A stretch of DNA of 64,000 nt from Cinnamomum chago (lineage: Eukaryota; Streptophyta; Magnoliopsida; Laurales; Lauraceae), in the NCBI GenBank assembly GCA_038049695.1, contig CP142455.1, forward strand, positions 20,621,501 through 20,685,500, written 5' to 3'. Numbering within the stretch: the stretch's first letter is position 1; the number at the start of each line of letters is the position of its first letter. The notes under the pieces were generated by a model. That model was not told the DNA's origin. It was given only the letters and a program-made list of their open reading frames with translations, and searched no databases. The translations under genes were made by a program, and so were the position numbers. This document shows, piece by piece, positions 63,124 through 64,000 of the stretch.

Positions 63124-63803
63124 AAGCAAACCATAAAAGATGTAAATAAGAGGCCAAAGCTGTTGTAGTCACTTTAGAGTGACAGCGTTTTCCTCACTAA
63201 AATTGCCTTATATACATCTGAAAATATTGGTCAATTTTCCATAAGCTAAATAAGAAAATCAATAAAGGAAAAACATGCTAGTAAAATTTTAGAAAATTAG
63301 ACTAAAACAGCATATTACAAGCCAAAAGAGCCAAAGCAAACCAGAAAAAACTCAAAACAGGTGTCATTGTCAAAGCTGTTGTAGTTTCTGCACAAGAAGA
63401 TTTCGCTGAAAATGTAACAGAATTGAAAGTGGGACCATGTCATAAAGCATTTGTTTAAGTTATAGAATCTAATCTTGGGTAAGATTGTACGAACAAATCA
63501 CATTTGACAGTACTCACTTGTTCAAGCTGAGTCTTGATCTCTTCAACTGCATGCCAAACTTCTTTTCTCATTGCTTCATACAACCCATTTCCCTCTCCAT
63601 CCCCAGTAGGATGTTCTGTCTGTAAGTGCACAAGAAGATGTGAATATAGTAAATAGATTAAGTGCATGAAACTTTTTTCATTATCAGTCAAGTAAAGTAA
63701 ACCAGACCTTTTTCTGTGAATAAACTGCCCTTATTGTCTTCTCAAACCCGTTCTTGTTGCAAGTATCTGGTGCTTCATCATCAGTTAGTGCAGAGGAAAA
63801 GCT
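57262..63803 (-). CDS. C-terminal six exons of a coiled-coil protein (5' part outside window)
   Basis: Minus-strand exons in transcript order: 63708-63803, 63518-63619, 62517-62636, 62107-62247, 59285-59635 and 57262-57555, ending TAA. They give 32, 34, 40, 47, 117 and 97 residues (367 in all). Every junction is phase 0 with GT and AG consensus. The first part is a charged, heptad-like helix (MRKEVWHAVEEIKTQLEQ, then VADIRNKYTNKLEQ, then TQDLLAELAVEEQRGREF), then a basic SRARKRSNDRNR segment, then MSKRLTEEAEKFFEDFISN with an acidic Ser-rich tract, a WLKWEDS motif and a C-terminal MDDYLNYRLAEDLLFERLR ending GGLLLCGPTLF. I recall no family name for this architecture, and no catalytic motif is seen. 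Two hAT-type MITEs, one Tourist and a (CT)40 tract lie in its introns. Confidence 0.82.
57844..58031. mobile_element. Small hAT-type MITE in intron
   Basis: The left end holds CAGAGGCAGGCCCAG; the right end reads CAGGGGTGGACCTAC inward. The flanking 8-mers AGACAGAA (57836-57843) and AGACAGAT (58032-58039) match at 7 of 8. The interior has G-runs and AAATTTTAACATTTTAGGGG. It sits in the last intron of the minus-strand gene. Confidence 0.65.
59918..60656. mobile_element. hAT-type MITE with long foldback, in intron
   Basis: Ends are TAGAGGCCTATTTGTTTGCA and, inward from the right, TAGGGCCTGTTTGTTTGCA. The flanking 8-mers GAAAAATC (59910-59917) and GATAAATC (60657-60664) match at 7 of 8. Inside are a ~65-bp tandem duplication (about 59990-60110) and an inverted repeat with arms of about 85 bp (60395-60480 and 60499-60584). 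It lies in the intron between exons 62107-62247 and 59285-59635 of the minus-strand gene. Confidence 0.75.
61351..61389. repeat. (ATA)13 microsatellite
   Basis: An uninterrupted trinucleotide run in an intron of the minus-strand gene. Confidence 0.95.
61707..61874. mobile_element. Tourist-type MITE in intron, 168 bp
   Basis: TAA lies at 61704-61706 and 61875-61877. The left end GGGTGTGTTTCTATAACG and the right end inward GGGTGCATTTTTGTAATA continue as A(A/G)AGGATTC on both sides. No coding capacity. It lies in an intron of the minus-strand gene. Confidence 0.75.
63043..63122. repeat. (CT)40 microsatellite in intron
   Basis: Eighty uninterrupted bases of CT in the intron between exons 63518-63619 and 62517-62636. 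In the minus-strand transcript it reads as (AG)40. Such perfect length implies it is hypervariable between individuals. Confidence 0.97.
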
Positions 63804-64000
63804 CTGGAAGTTTTAAACAAAATCTTATAAGTTTAATTCAATTTCAGATACCAAATCTCTTGTCATTAAAATGACTCCATTATGGTGGCTGTCCTAAAAA
63901 ATCACAAAAACTCAGCCGTCGGAAAGACAGACACATGGACTTGTAGTAATACATTAATTTTAGCCATCCGTCTATAGTACAGTCAAATGCTATGATTGTT

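Noticed and set aside
62946-63134. Minus-strand ORF with long ER repeat
   Set aside because: It is only the (CT)40 microsatellite read in frame; it lies in an intron.

Overview
The window is nuclear DNA from a flowering plant. It has spliced genes with long AT-rich introns, plant-type families (a nepenthesin-like aspartic protease and a HAPLESS 8-like protein), and a dense layer of plant transposable elements: hAT, Mutator-like, Tourist, L1 LINE, SINE and solo LTRs. Nothing suggests organellar, bacterial or viral chromosome sequence. The species cannot be named from the sequence alone.

Layout. Four protein-coding loci are supported. (1) 1-1665, + strand: the last four exons of an unrecognised gene that enters from the left edge. 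(2) 14093-17529, + strand: a complete two-exon secreted aspartic protease with a TATA box and a 2-kb intron. (3) 44469-50228, + strand: a complete three-exon coding region for a 1442-residue HAPLESS 8-like protein. It has an N-terminal family signature, a Rad18/UBZ4-like zinc finger and a C-terminal SUMO-interaction-like motif, and lies behind a long pyrimidine-rich leader with several upstream ORFs. (4) 57262-63803, - strand: the last six exons of a coiled-coil protein that continues past the right edge; every exon is a whole number of codons.

The rest is intergenic or intronic and is built largely from nested element remnants, many with recognisable termini and target-site duplications. These are hAT-type elements at 8381-10918, 25992-26912, 57844-58031 and 59918-60656; Mutator-like elements at 21519-22203 and 36090-38169; Tourist-type MITEs at 32642-33124 and 61707-61874; a three-copy MITE family with GATGTAAATGG ends at 9448, 19303 and 54013; L1 LINE fragments at 11190-12892 and about 40230-40560; several tRNA-type SINEs; and two probable solo LTRs. 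Nesting gives relative ages: a MITE lies inside the 8.4-kb-region hAT, and a Tourist lies inside the 32-35-kb LTR.

The genes are unrelated in function and form no cluster or pathway. The points most worth a second look are the two-phase 21-bp minisatellite inside the Mutator-like element, the uORF cascade before the HAP8-like start codon, the zinc finger plus SIM pairing in that protein, an isolated GC-rich G-box cluster near 24.3-24.7 kb with no adjacent gene, and a long foldback inside an intronic hAT MITE.
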